From Isoetes taiwanensis (Eukaryota > Streptophyta > Lycopodiopsida > Isoetales > Isoetaceae): a stretch of DNA of 64,000 nucleotides. The DNA is taken from NCBI GenBank assembly GCA_021234155.1, contig JAJEKV010000065.1:818786-882785 (forward strand), given 5' to 3'. The notes under the pieces were generated by a model. The model searched no databases and had not been told where the DNA came from. It saw nothing but the letters and a program-made list of their open reading frames with translations. A program made the translations under genes and the position numbers. Below, piece after piece: positions 32,380 through 43,714 of the stretch. Position 1 is the first letter of the stretch. The number at the start of each line of letters is the position of its first letter.

Positions 32380-34450
32380 TTCATTTTCAATCTTGAGTAT
32401 ATCAAAGTCTAATAGCATTAAGGTCTCATAAATAATATTCACTAATTCTCTGCTTCTTCCAAGATCATCTTGTCCATGAGCCAGTTCTTTTGAAGCATCT
32501 ATGCTTTTGTCCTCCTTCCCCTTCTTGCATCAGCAACACTTACTAAATTTATTTCATGTTCTTCTTCCTGCAAAACATCTTCTTTAGAGGCACTAGTATC
32601 CAAATTTATCTTAGAGATATCATCCATACTCTTTGCATCATATTGGTCTCTTAGACCAGCTGGGGCATTGGTTGTTTCATGATTAATAGGGAGCAACTCC
32701 TCTAATGTTGCAGGACCCTCACTTTTATCATTTTCATTTCAGCATTTACTTTAGATATAACTTTGTAAAATTCTTCTTCATTCAAGGTGACATCTTGCTT
32801 ATCATTATTCTCCTTTTGGCTGGATCATAAAGTATATACCCCTTTGACTGATCATCATATCCAACTAAATATGTAATGTACAATATATTATCAAGTTTTA
32901 ACTCATTAGGTACATGAGCAAATGCAAAACATCCAAAAACTTTAAATCTACCATAGGATGGTTCTTTTCTAGAGCAAAAGATACTTGGAATTGCACCTTT
33001 GATGCTTAATATAAGTTCATAAGATGTGCGCATCTTAAAATAAGATGCTTAGATGTAGATGTATGCGCATCGACACCCGCATCTGACATAGATGCTTCAC
33101 CTTATTTTTTCAAATTTTTTTTTTTTTTTTTTGCCAAAAACACTTGGATTAGGTTGCCTGATATCGAGGACCCTAAAATAGGTGCAGTTTGTTGCCTCTT
33201 TGGCCTTCTGTAACCATTTTCTCGTCAAAGCTCTTTGTTGACGATGAGGCAAGCGACAAACCGGGTATGTAGGGTCTCGAGAGTTGGGCCAGAAGTTTGC
33301 ATCTGGATTGGGAGGTCAGCAACAGAGAAAAAAGGTATGTTGCAGCCGATCATGAGACCTGCAACAACGCAAAAGGATCTGCAGCAAGAAACCTGTAACA
33401 TCAAGATCTGTAATAGTTTTCTCTTCTATTATTCATAAATATTCTGTATTTTAATTCTAAAAGTCTCTATAAATCAAAGGTATTTAAGGCTCCATTGGAG
33501 TGAAGGTATTTTTTGACAATTTAAATTTTTTTCAAACGCATCTTAGCCGCATCTTAAAACTTAGATGCTTCGATGCTTTAGATGCTTTCGATGTGTCGCA
33601 TCTGACGCATCTCTCTTAAGATGCTTTTGAGTATGAACTGCCCCATTTTAACAGAAATTGGGTATGCCTAAATATTTAAGCATGGCTCTGACAACATTAA
33701 GGGTGGTTCTATTCTTCCTTTCCGCAATGCCATTCTGCCGTGGGGCATATTTGCAGGTCCAATGTCTCTTTATCCCATGTTCAACGCAAAATATTTTAAA
33801 TTCATTTGAGAAGAACGTGTCTATATGTAAGAACTTGATTCTTCTTCTAGTTTCTATTTGAACTTCTGCTACAAATTGCTTAGATGCTTCAAAACCTTGA
33901 TTTGTCCTTAAGCAATAGCATTTAGTTCTTCTGCTGAAATCATCTATGAACGTTATGAATAATTTTTTTGCAGTCATGCTAGTCACATTCAGAGGTCCAC
34001 AAATATCTGAGTGAACTAAGTCAAGAATTCCTTCGGCGCTCTTATTTAGTCTTAAGAATACAACCTGCACATATAAACACATATAAAGTTCTCCAATCTG
34101 TTTTCAATAGCATTTATCATACTCTATTTATTTAATCATTTCAATTGTTTTATGGTTGACATGGCATAACCTTTCATGCTAGGTCTTAACTGATGGGCAG
34201 GCCATTAGATTTAAGCTTGGCAAATGATCATTTTGTAAACGAAACAAATTTCTCACTCTCTTGCCAACAAATTTTAGTTCATTATTAAAAAAGACTTTAC
34301 ATGCTAGCTTTTCAGATAACAACTTGTTTCGAAGGTCTACGAACTGACAAACTGGAATCAAATAACCTGAAAAAACACGATCTAAATACCATCGGCATTT
34401 GTCCAGCCAAAATAACATTGCATCATGCAATTTTTGTAAAGACAATGGCT
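32380..34450 (-). pseudogene. copia integrase region (minus strand), upstream half of a split element
   Basis: Read right to left: the segment after protease (34445-34179) with LKFVGKRVRNLFRLQNDHLP; the integrase core (34082-33648), including EGILDLVHSDICGPLNVTS and FSRRTKCYCLRTNQ, then HWTCKYAPRQNGIAERKNRT with the catalytic E region. After a 600-bp insert, the integrase C-terminus follows (33033-32782): GRFKVFGCFAFAHVPNELK and YILYDPAKRRIMISK. The acidic linker runs 32696-32390. The downstream half (reverse transcriptase, RNase H) lies at 24500-25395. Gag and the 5' LTR are not found, so the element was already truncated. Confidence 0.85.
33013..33640. mobile_element. Non-autonomous insert with inverted ends and many GATGC/GCATC motifs
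   Basis: It interrupts the copia integrase between the LGIPNF block and the C-terminal domain. The ends are inverse to each other: AGTTCATA...GCATCTTA (from 33014) and TAAGATGC...TATGAACT (to 33639). Inside each end, GCATC and GATGC repeat many times, as in subterminal repeats bound by transposases. A 20-T run lies near 33115. The exact boundary and a target duplication could not be fixed. Class uncertain (hAT- or MITE-like). Confidence 0.55.
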
Positions 34451-35127
34451 AATCCAGCAGCTCCTTTTGAGATTGAGTAATTTTTGAAAGAGGTATGTAG
34501 CCATACATATTCAGAATAAGACAATGAATCTAAAGGCAAGTAATATTTTCCCTTTATACGTCCAATAATTTAACGAAATCATTCATTTGATTTTTTAACG
34601 AAATCATTGATTTATTATTTGTTCCTATCAAGAATTATTTCATTTCAGTTTTGAAAGGAGGAAAATAAAAGGCAAATGATTGGTGTAATAGCAAGACCCT
34701 TAATGTGAAGCAGCCAAAGGATCCTTCAAAGATCGTGAAAGCCAAAACGGAAGTGCGCCAACAAGAATGCCAACTAGGACCAGCGAGATATTCCTCTCTT
34801 GTTGGATCCAAATTCTCAAATCTGTGCCGGATCTTCATCAGCCCACTTCTTTCTTTGCCACAATGGTGCGTTTCTTCTTGCCCAATCCCTTAAACGCTTC
34901 TGGACACTCCTATTTCTCCTTCTTCCAGCTCCAAACCCAACTCATCAGATCGCCCTTTTCTGCTCTGCATCTCCGTCTCAGAGTTGCTCGGCAGATAGAC
35001 GCCTCATTTGTCTTATCTGCTGCTTGGCCGGTTGTATTGCCGGAGTTTGGCCCAGACTTTCTGCTATACAATGTGGGTTCTGTGGATTAGCATCAAAAAA
35101 TAAGAGGGGCTGGGAATTTTTTTCGCA
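34450..35127. other. Upstream region of the cyclin gene
   Basis: No transposon domain. From about 34880 the sequence becomes CT-rich (CTCCTATTTCTCCTTCTTCC), as often found in plant 5' leaders. No clear TATA box was seen within 150 bp of the start codon. Confidence 0.35.
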
Positions 35128-36927
35128 ATGAAAACTTCTTCCGTATCCAGCCTCCTTTGCTCAGAATCCCTCGAAGTTGAGCTTTATGACAGGAATTCAG
35201 CTGCCCCATCCACGCCTAATTTTGAAAGGCAATGGAGGCATATGCTCTCAATCTCAGGAAGCCTTCTTCAATCTGAAATGGTGTTGTCTGATATATTTTC
35301 AGATGATTTTACAAGAACGTATTCAGCTAATGTTGAATGGACTTCAATTCCTCGGCTTGATGAGGATTGCAATTTGAGAGAAGATGCTTGTTGTGATTGC
35401 ACCAAGCAAGATTTTGGAGAATCCATAGCATTGTTGCTGCAAAGACAAAACAGGAAAGAATACAGGCTCAACAATGCTTACATTAGAAGCTTAAGAGGTT
35501 TTGATATCATGCAATGTGAGGGACGGTCTAATCTGATGAATGCACGTCAACAGACAGTGTCATGGATGCTCAAGGTAAGTAACCTCCTGCATTTTTAGTC
35601 TACCTTTTAATTGCTAGCTTTTGCTGCGTATTAAATTACCCTTTCTGTAGTTGATGGATTTTCTTAGGCTACAACTTTCAACAGCTGAGCATGCTATTTC
35701 CTTGCTTGATCGCTTCCTCGCAACTGCACGTGGTTCAGATGTAAGTAATAACCATGAGATTTAGAATTTTTAACATGTCTCTAACCTTAGTTTGTGGTTC
35801 TTATTTTCTTCTCAACTATTTTGTGGTTCTTATTTTCTTACTAACAGTTTATAGTCATCAGGTTGGAAAGACTGATGACATCTACATTTCTGCCATTGCA
35901 TGTATTTGGATGGCAGCCAAATTTGAAAACAGCCATGCTATTAATCTCTGCTGTTTCCAGGTAGGTTATGGTCTTGCATCTATTTTATGAAATGTTTCTC
36001 TAGTTGCCAGTTTTTCTAAGATAATCATGTAACTTTATTACCTTTCTAACCTACTTTTGTAACCTGCATAGGCACTGACAGGGATAACATTCAATGAACA
36101 AAGTGTCCGACAAATGGAGGTCATGATTCTCCAGTCCCTTGGATGGTGCGCAATGGCAATCACTGTGTCTGATTTCCTGGCAACCATTATTGACCATTTC
36201 CCTGATATGGGAGTTCCATCTCATCTCCTCCAACTACTTTTGCGAAGAGCAAACGAAATACTGCTTATTTTACTTCCAGGTAATGAGATAGATATTTGAG
36301 ATCATACCTCCTTTTCCCAGTTTTTGTTTTGTCCTTAATACGTTTTTTTCCATCATAATCATGTTTTGTTGCCCTCTTTCAAAATTTTGACATGGAAGCA
36401 TCAGCACATAATAAGAATGTGACTAAATCTTGAAAAGAAATAAATCATCCTGACCCAGTTATCATGCAGAGGTGGAGTTTGTGGTTTATCAACCATCAGT
36501 AATAAGCATGTGTTTGATCCAATGCATCCTGGACGAACATGTGCCTCTGCAGGCTGCCTCTCACATGGACTCACTTCGAAGAACACTGAATATTGACATG
36601 GTATACTTGCTGAAATCTAATTAACATAAATGTTCCTGGCATGTCTTGATTAATGAATGTGAATCCTTAGAACGATTTATTCCTTAACAACCTATCTGGC
36701 TGCGTACATTATTATCCTAAGATCTGATGTCTTAAAAATCATATCAAGAGTCTGAACTAGAAAACTGATCTATATATCCTGTGATATTTCAGGTAGCTAT
36801 GCAAGAATGCTACCAGATACTTATGGACCTTGTTGTAGATCCGTTGCTGTTTTATAACACTCATTCTCCAGATCACGTTGCTGAGATTACGACACCACTG
36901 GCATGCAAGTCTTGGAATAGAGGATAA
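35128..36927 (+). CDS. CYCD: D-type cyclin, six exons
   Basis: D cyclins activate CDKA to phosphorylate retinoblastoma-related protein and start S phase in the nucleus. Exons: 35128-35574, 35651-35740, 35862-35960, 36072-36279, 36470-36600, 36793-36927. All introns are GT-AG and phases fit, giving 369 residues, the usual size. An N-terminal LxCxE motif (LLCSE, residues 9-13), which binds retinoblastoma protein, marks it as D-type. The cyclin box starts near residue 132 with ARQQTVSWMLK and continues with STAEHAISLLDRFLAT, ISAIACIWMAAKFEN and VRQMEVMILQSLGW. The C-terminal cyclin fold follows (ATIIDHFP..., LLLRRANEILLILLP). The box is divergent at several usual positions (LLDRFL for YLDRFL, KFEN for KMEE). 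Subclass not assigned. Intact gene. Confidence 0.9.
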
Positions 36928-38060
36928 GATCCTGTATTACTTTTACAAGAAGCTTCTCTACAGAAACATATAGCAGGCATGCATCAGGCCGTTCTGATGT
37001 CATGTAAATGGAACATTAAATGTTGTTATATAAGTGCTAGAAGGTTTTTCTGGCATGCAGAGTTCCAAGCATGTTTGGAAGTGCCTTCGAGCATGTTGTC
37101 TTATATACATGTGGTTGAACCGTCTTTCTACCAAATGTTGAACTATTATCCAATGCAAAGGTTGGATACACGTTCAATGCCACAGATGTGGAAGATTTTA
37201 AAATAGATAGACCATACGTTCTGCTTTTGCAATCTCTTTTTTTTTTTTTAAATATACAGCAGACATTGACAGGACCCGCTGTTCTGATGTCATGTATAAT
37301 GGATCCAATAAATGTTTTTAATTTGTAAAAATCTTTGGTATAATCTAAAATTGTGTTGGATTTACTTAAAATATGTCTCGTCAATCCAACTATCACCATC
37401 TGACCAAACAGAAATTGCTTGGAACTCCACCTATTGGAAGGTATGACATTTTAAGGAACAAGTAATCCTTCTTGTCAAATGGATATCAACCAATGCTTCC
37501 AAATAAGTTTGGCAAGAAATTTGCATTTGGTCACCCTAAGGTATTCTATATTCATAAATTAGCAGCCTGCATGCAAGTCATTGCCAAACAGTTCTTGGGT
37601 TCAAACAACATTATAGAGTTTTCTTCAAAAGCAATCTTGTTAAGGCCTCCAAATGTTACATCTGGCTTGAATCTCCAGTATATGGAGAGATTACATGTTG
37701 TCAATGTATACTTACAATTAATTTCTTTGATTGAGATCTTACAATGTCTTTTGCTTTCAATCTATTTTTGTTCTATTTATCATCACATATCAGATGGAAA
37801 CAAATCCACTACCTAGGTGTGATATGCTAGGAGCTGTTTTGCATGTGATTATCTAGAATATATGGCAAGTTTAAGGTCTCTACCAGTTGGTCGTACTTAA
37901 ACCTGCGACCTCAAGGCAATGGGCTTTTAAGGTTCCCATTAATAGACCGTTGTTGGTCATGTTTGAACCCCAGATCTCGGGTGTGGTGGTTTAATAGACC
38001 ATGCCCCAAAGGGCAGAAAGGAGTTTTAATTGCTCTTTAAGAATGTCCAAAAATAGAAAA
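36928..38060. other. Region 3' of the cyclin gene
   Basis: 3' flank and intergenic DNA. A plus-strand frame at 37472-37816 has no known domain. 37880-38010 holds a phrase resembling tRNA-derived or LTR sequence (CTGCGACCTCAAGGC ... TTTGAACCCCAGATCTCGGG), seen in many plant repeats, but no element boundary could be drawn. Confidence 0.35.
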
Positions 38061-38071
38061 TGGGCTTTACT

Positions 38072-38398
38072 GCCATCGGTTTTCTTTTTTTAGCACGCTT
38101 ACCGATGGCGTTACAATTGGAATCCCATGAGATGGGATACCGTCTGTGGGTGGCATACAGAGGTTGCAAAGGCATTTGGATATGCTTTCATTATTTTATG
38201 ATGCAAAAGGCATGCAACTTTCTTGCCATCAGTTTTCTTTTTTTTAGCAAGCTTACCTAGCTTAAATCTGAAATCTGAAATCTATTTTTGGTTACAATTG
38301 AAATACCACAAGATTTGATACCGTCTGTGGGTAACATACAGGAGTTGCAAAGGCATTTGGATACGCTTTCGTTATTTTGTGATGTAAAAGTCATGCAA
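38072..38398. repeat. Local duplication at a LINE fragment start, about 155 bp x 2
   Basis: CCATCGGTTTTCTTTTTTTAGCA...GATACCGTCTGTGGGTGGCATACAG at 38072-38217 is repeated, diverged, at about 38226-38398. The second copy runs into the LINE coding frame. Confidence 0.75.
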
Positions 38399-39300
38399 GT
38401 CAATATGGATAAGGCCAAAGTGATTGTGTTTGGGGCAAACAAGACTGATCATTTACAGCTCTATTATCAAGATGAACTTGTAGAAATTACCAGTAGCTAT
38501 ATTAAGTACCTTGGGATATTAGTGGATAAGAGTCCAAATTGGAATGAAGTAGTGGTGCAAAAGGTCAATGATGGCCTCAAAGCATTGTATGCAATGCAAT
38601 GTAGATGTACCAAAGCGAGAGATAAGAATTTTAGCATAACTTGGCGGGTGCAATCTATGGTTTTGTATGGATGTGAAGTATGGGATCCTGGATTGGCCTT
38701 TGAGACTTGGAAAAGGGTTGAGAAAGTTTATAAGAAATTCTTTTGCTCTAAACTTGGAACAAAAATGCAAACTCCGTATGATATGATGTTAGGGAATGTG
38801 GGATGCTCCTGCTTGGGAGGCGGAGACGCTTTACAGGTCCCTTAATTATGTCTATAAGGTATTGTAGATTATGTTTCAAGAAAGTTTACCACACTTAGCT
38901 TTAGAGGAGACATGGGTTAAGGGCTGCTTTGTTGATGTCACTTAGTGGATGGCACGATGGGGGATGGATATTCATGATTTAGCCTTGTATAAAGATGATA
39001 TCTGCACATGGTTCAAAATGAATGTTCTTCAGAGGACATGGAGAGATGGGGCAATAGAAAAGAAGTTTTATATCGGACTCATCCTACATTGCAGGAGGCA
39101 AAGTACTTGGCAGAGGGGATTCCCACGAAGCATAAGCATGCCATGTACAGGATGAGGCTGAGTTCACATAGGCTTCATGTTGAAATAGGTAGGTGGAATG
39201 ACATTCCTTATGGTTTATGGTATGTTAAACATTGCACTTAGTGCAAATGCCATTGTTTGCCATCAAATATATGCTTGTTGGTGCATGGGTGGTCCATGCT
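38288..39300 (+). mobile_element. LINE reverse transcriptase C-terminal fragment
   Basis: A clean frame to 38845 gives the thumb/C-terminal part of a non-LTR reverse transcriptase: ELQRHLDTLSLFCDVKVMQV, NMDKAKVIVFG, SSYIKYLGILVDKSPNW and VLYGCEVWDPGLAFETWKRV. Past frameshifts, the distal region reads RWGMDIHDLALYKDDICTW and RLSSHRLHVEIGRWNDIP. 5' and 3' truncated. Same family as 51486-52540 and 25440-26350, and distinct from the L1-like LINE at 39612-50496. Confidence 0.8.
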
Positions 39301-39595
39301 TGCACCATTTTCTATTCTAGTTGTATTTTATTTGGTTGATGCTCTTCAATTTGATGATGTAACCTAAAAAGATTGAAATATTACTAATATTACATGGCAC
39401 AAAGTGAATCAAATTTGATTGGAACATCATTCAAAAACTTATATCCATAGACAATGGTAAAATAAAAATCGGCAAGAACTCCAAATTCAAATAACAATCA
39501 ACAAGCTTTAAATTCATAAACGCGATGCCAAATAAAAATAATCACTTTTATAGAATGTAACAGAAACACTTACAACTTTATGTCTAATACATTGC

Positions 39596-39611
39596 AAAAG
39601 TGCGCAAAACT
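39596..39611. repeat. LINE target-site duplication, left (16 bp)
   Basis: AAAAGTGCGCAAAACT, identical to 50493-50508 just after the LINE poly(A). Confidence 0.85.
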
Positions 39612-40003
39612 TCAAAGGTCCAATCAATTAAAGAATGCTATCTCCGATCATAATCCACAAGTGATATCTACTAAGAAGTGTCAGTTTAGAACATCTAAAA
39701 TAGTATTCAAATTAAATACCAGATATTTGAAAGGCCCAGATTTTGTGGAGACTTGCAAAAGCATATGGCAATCGGCTTTTTTAAACGGAACATTATGGAA
39801 ACCATGATATGACTCTTTCAAATATTAAAAATTATGCAAAAAGCTGGGGTAAGGCTAAAGTACAAAAAGAGAGGGAAGAACTGGATTCCCTTTATGGCCA
39901 ACTTCGCTGAGAAAAGGATAATAGAACAGATTAAGACATTAGAAGAGGTCAAGGTGGAAAACGGATGTAAAGCGAGATTGACTGGCTAAAAGAAGCGATA
40001 AAT
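39612..40003 (+). mobile_element. L1-like LINE, 5' part (endonuclease end), before the nested transposon
   Basis: The 5' end of a truncated LINE. The endonuclease C-terminal motif SDHNPQ lies at about 39645-39662, followed by the endonuclease-RT linker (KSWGKAKVQKEREELDSLYG, about 39838-39897). The sequence is broken at 40003 by the TIR transposon and resumes at 47734: removing the transposon and one AAAT copy restores a continuous frame (LAKRSDKCTKFFFK). Left border given by the 16-bp target duplication. Confidence 0.85.
40000..40003. repeat. Target-site duplication of the TIR transposon, left (AAAT)
   Basis: Matches 47734-47737; deleting one copy with the element rejoins the LINE reading frame. 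Confidence 0.85.
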
Positions 40004-40026
40004 GGGTGAAAGTATGCTGGTGGGTA
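40004..40026 (+). repeat. Left terminal inverted repeat (23 bp)
   Basis: GGGTGAAAGTATGCTGGTGG then GTA; differs from the inverse of 47711-47733 at one base (C/T). Confidence 0.9.
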
Positions 40027-40108
40027 GCAAAAAAACACGACCCCAGCATCAGCACCAGCACCCAAAATACACTTTTCTCCACCCTTCAAATATTTTTTTC
40101 CCACCCTT

Positions 40109-40411
40109 CACCTATATAGTACCACCTATATTCTTCGATCTATTCGTCTAGCCGGTGCGGTTTATACAATCATTACCTGTTTGCAGCCCCGGTAATGAAT
40201 CGACGACCCGCAATCTGGAACCACTAGACAAACGAGCGAACTTTCAATTTGTGTTTTTCCAAATCTCTCTTCCCCAACTTTCTCTGTTCAAGACAACCCG
40301 CGAATTTGTGCTCTCGGATTTCCACATTAAACAAAGCGGATCAACCATGGTAAAGAAGGTGATTGATCCGCCCGGCTCAAGCGGTAATTCCAACGGAACC
40401 CATTTCTTAGG
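40109..40411 (+). other. Promoter-like region and candidate first exon inside the transposon
   Basis: A TATA candidate CACCTATATAGTACC lies at about 40108. An ATG at 40347 opens a short exon (MVKKVIDPPGSSGNSNGTHF) ending at 40411 before a GGTAAGC donor. This may start the plus-strand transcript leading to the ORFs at 41570 and 43022. Linking introns were not resolved. Confidence 0.35.
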
Positions 40412-41569
40412 GTAAGCAAAAGCAACAAAACAAAATTTCTATGGGTTTTAGGGTTCAACCACGTTAATTCGATTTTCTTGCATTCTTCCGGGCCGGAAGA
40501 AGCGTTCCCTTAAGACCGGACTGGCTGATTGCCCGAGAAGAAGACTTCCATGCGTATGCGGGTCCGCCAAAAGCGAGGCGTTCATCCCTCTCAATTTCGA
40601 ACAGATCTCATATCTGCGGTGAGTACAATGAAGTTTGGGATACCAAGCGGGGTCATTCTGGCAAAACTTCCATTGACAAGGTAAGGCGAACACGAAGAAG
40701 CTCTAATAGAACTTCGAAAGCAAAATATACCGGACGGGTTGAAGAATAGAAGTTAGAAAGACAATTATCATACATATTTGCATTCAATAAGCGCACGAGA
40801 GCAAAGCGGGATCCCGAAGTTCAAGGTTAATTGGGCGATTTGCAAAGCAAAGAGTAGAGCCTACGGCGGCAAGGTTAAAAGTGAACCCACCAGCGATTGC
40901 TCCGCAAAAGCGTAGGTCGGCAAATCCCGGCAAACCACGGCACCTGAAAGCATAGCGAAAGGCGGTTCGGAGGCGGTATTAAATTAGAAGGGAGGCCGTC
41001 CATTGGGAGATTTGCAATGTGCCCAACAACTTACCACGACTTATGGGGAGAACATATCGCCTGGAAGCCATGTGCCGCGATTTGCGGAAACACTAAACAC
41101 GCGGAGGCTGATTTAGTCTCAAGAAGGAGCTAGTTGTCGGTCCCGGGCTAAGGGAGCTTTCTTCTCGGCTTCACAAGAGAAATTGCGCGAAAATTAAAGA
41201 CAACATCTCACGTCTTCAAGCGATCACGAGGTCACGATCTTTGGTGCCTCTGCTGAGCTCTTGAGCTTGGAGAGAGAAAGACATGGCGATACATGCTCAA
41301 AGCCCTTGTTGAAATGGGGGTAGCCCGATAGATGAGGGGATAGTTCAACAAGTGGCCACTATAGGCGCGAGGTTGCAAACAATGAAGTGCGACTTGCAAA
41401 AAATAGCGGCACTTACGAGAATCTCAGCAGGCTTAGGGAGCTTACAAGGAGAGCTGGCCGGCTTGTGAGCATCTATCTGTGACATTCGGGTTGCCAATTG
41501 GACATGAGGAGAGATGCTCCACATGCGGGGCTGGCATTCGGGATGATTACACCCTAAGTCCAAGGTGAA

Positions 41570-42225
41570 ATGTGGCCCACGTATATCATGTCGGTACGAA
41601 GTTTGCTTATGGAGAAGACGCACTGCCTCGAATGCTCAGAAACAGTTCCAGCAGGCTTAGTGGAGGAATTGGGGAAGACAGTCAAGCAGGAACCCTTATA
41701 TGCTGGGGCAGCACACAAACAGCAAGTTGAGACAATTGACTTAGATGAGGTGGTAGCTACAACTCCAGACAGCAACAGGAAAAGGAAGCATGTGAAAACA
41801 CCTCTTAGTAAAAGGACCCCCGGACACAAGTCTACAAGGACTCGAACTCCACAAGCAAGAACAGCCAAAAAAGGTACACGTTTGTTTCCTGAAGTGGGTA
41901 CATTAGAAGCGCCTGTAGACAGTGAACAGCATGAGGCAAGCAGTCAGCAGCACAATGCAGCACCTGAAAGCACTGTGCTAAAGACACCAACACGGTCCAA
42001 AGCGATTCGATGGTTACGATCTTTGAGAAATACAATATAGTTCCAAATTCTGCAGCAACCTCTACAAAGGCCTCCTCTAACACTGTTGTTGCAGGGGAAG
42101 ACAAGGATGTTGAAGACCCGAATATAGTGGATAAGCAGGTGAACAAGGTTGTGGGCCGAATCACAAGGCTCACAAGGTCCAGGACCAAAAGTGTTATAGA
42201 GCCGAGTGAGGGTGTGAGTCGATGA
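41570..42225 (+). pseudogene. Charged low-complexity ORF of the transposon
   Basis: Frame from 41570 to 42040, then a shifted frame to 42225. Contains CLECSETVPAGLVEELGKTV, an acidic IDLDEVV and a Lys/Arg/Thr-rich stretch (KRKHVKTPLSKRTPGHKSTR), suggesting a nuclear, DNA- or chromatin-binding tail. No known domain. It likely precedes the FCP1-like ORF in one polypeptide, with a further piece at about 42480-42560 (AYFDSAKVKIVKEPETDNEE). Confidence 0.4.
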
Positions 42226-43021
42226 TTCGGTTGATGAGGGCGTGCCTATAGGCGTGTGGCACTAGGAAAAAACCCTCGATCTAATGTAATTTATATGTAC
42301 TTGTTTCAGGCCCAATTTTGTTTGCACAAGGCGTGCCAAAACGATCGGTTAAAAGGTTTTTTTGTTTAATACGGAATATATTTATTTTCCCCTATTGTGT
42401 CCTTGTAAAATTTGTTTTGAGTTTCAACCTAGGGATCAATATGCATTTGCTGAAGGAAGGAGAAGGCAGCCACAAGTGGTGCTTACTTCGACTCTGCGAA
42501 GGTGAAGATAGTGAAAGAACCCGAGACGGATAATGAAGAAACCAAAGTGCAAAAACAACCTATTACATACAAAAGGTGCAATCAATATTTAAGATCAAGC
42601 GGTTATTTTACTTGTCTTATTTCACTTGGCATAATGTTACGCAAGTTTTGGTTGGTAATTGTAGCACCACTTTTGATTTTCGAGGAAACCAAGGAAAGTA
42701 GTTTTACGTGGGACGGGGTTGACAAACCACCTAGTCCCCTAAGCCACCACTTGGTAAGGGTTACCGATAGCCAGAAAACACCCATACATTGGGGGCGGGG
42801 GAGATCTGAGATAAGGATGTATCTAACTATGGCTATCGGCCTCTCCATCACACGGTAGCAAAGATAAACCCGAGTCCAGGCGGCAAACGACCAAAGACGC
42901 GTCCGGATAGCACTTCCGCAGAGTCCAAACGGACAAAGCCGCGATGCGGCGGACATCGGCGGTGGTTGCAAGCGTGGAGGGATGGACACCCGAGACGGAA
43001 GTGCATGATGCTTTGACATAA

Positions 43022-43714
43022 ATGGTGTCTTGCACACGGCCACATGAGAGGAGAATGAGCGGGAAAATCTTGCATCCACCACAAATGAACCATGTTGTAA
43101 AAGCGCAAGTAAGTACCTCATTTGCGGACCGAGGTATCATGAGTTTGTGGAGCACCGCAGAGAGGTTTGATGTTGTGATTTGGAGTGCTTCTTTACTTCG
43201 GAATACAAGGGATATGGTGGATGCATTGTTCCCTGATTTGCAGACCAGATTCTTGAAGATATATGGTCAAGAGCATTGCTATGCATGCGAGCATCCAACC
43301 AGCACAGAAAAACAACTTTTTTTCAAGGAGTTGAAGGTTGTACTTGAGGATTTTCCTCAATATCATGGTATGATTTTCTTGGTTGATGACAGCCTACACA
43401 AAGGGTTTCTAAACCCTGCACACACAACCGTTCCTGTTATGCCTTTCAAGGGGCAAGAAGAGGACAATTTTTTGGAGAAGTTTGTGTGTCCGACTTTTTG
43501 GAATACTTGTCTTCTCATACGATCTGAGAAAGCGATCTCACAAATTGATTTCAACGATGCATGGTTGGCCGGAGGCGGTTGCGTCTTTGGATTCTTGTCT
43601 CAACAACTACCTTGTCTCGCCTACTATATCCTCAATGCTCCTCTTGAAGTACAAAGAATTTCTTTGGGCACCCTTCTGGCGACGAGCATGACTTTGAAGA
43701 CCGATGACACATGA
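43022..43714 (+). pseudogene. FCP1/NIF-type HAD phosphatase-like ORF carried by the transposon
   Basis: FCP1-type HAD proteins dephosphorylate the RNA polymerase II tail or related substrates. The 230-codon frame shows FDVVIWSASLLRNTRDMVD, the post-motif II region where the family has F.V.IWSS......, then LKIYGQEHC, and a motif IV-like region MIFLVDDSLHKGFLNPAHT (the usual VDDS...). The N-terminal catalytic DxDGT/DxDxT motif is not seen upstream; the region 42560-43020 is disrupted. It is either a noncatalytic relic or its first exon is lost. Plant genes captured by transposons look like this, though in some elements such an ORF may be native. Confidence 0.6.

Noticed and set aside
37472-37816. 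114-codon frame 3' of the cyclin gene
   Set aside because: No domain and no splice connection to the cyclin, whose coding sequence ends cleanly at 36927.
37880-38010. Possible tRNA-derived SINE with B-box-like sequence
   Set aside because: No full A and B boxes at correct spacing, no tail and no target duplication.
42603-43155. Minus-strand frames of 86-172 codons opposite the FCP1-like ORF
   Set aside because: Shadows of the plus-strand coding sequence; no domain.
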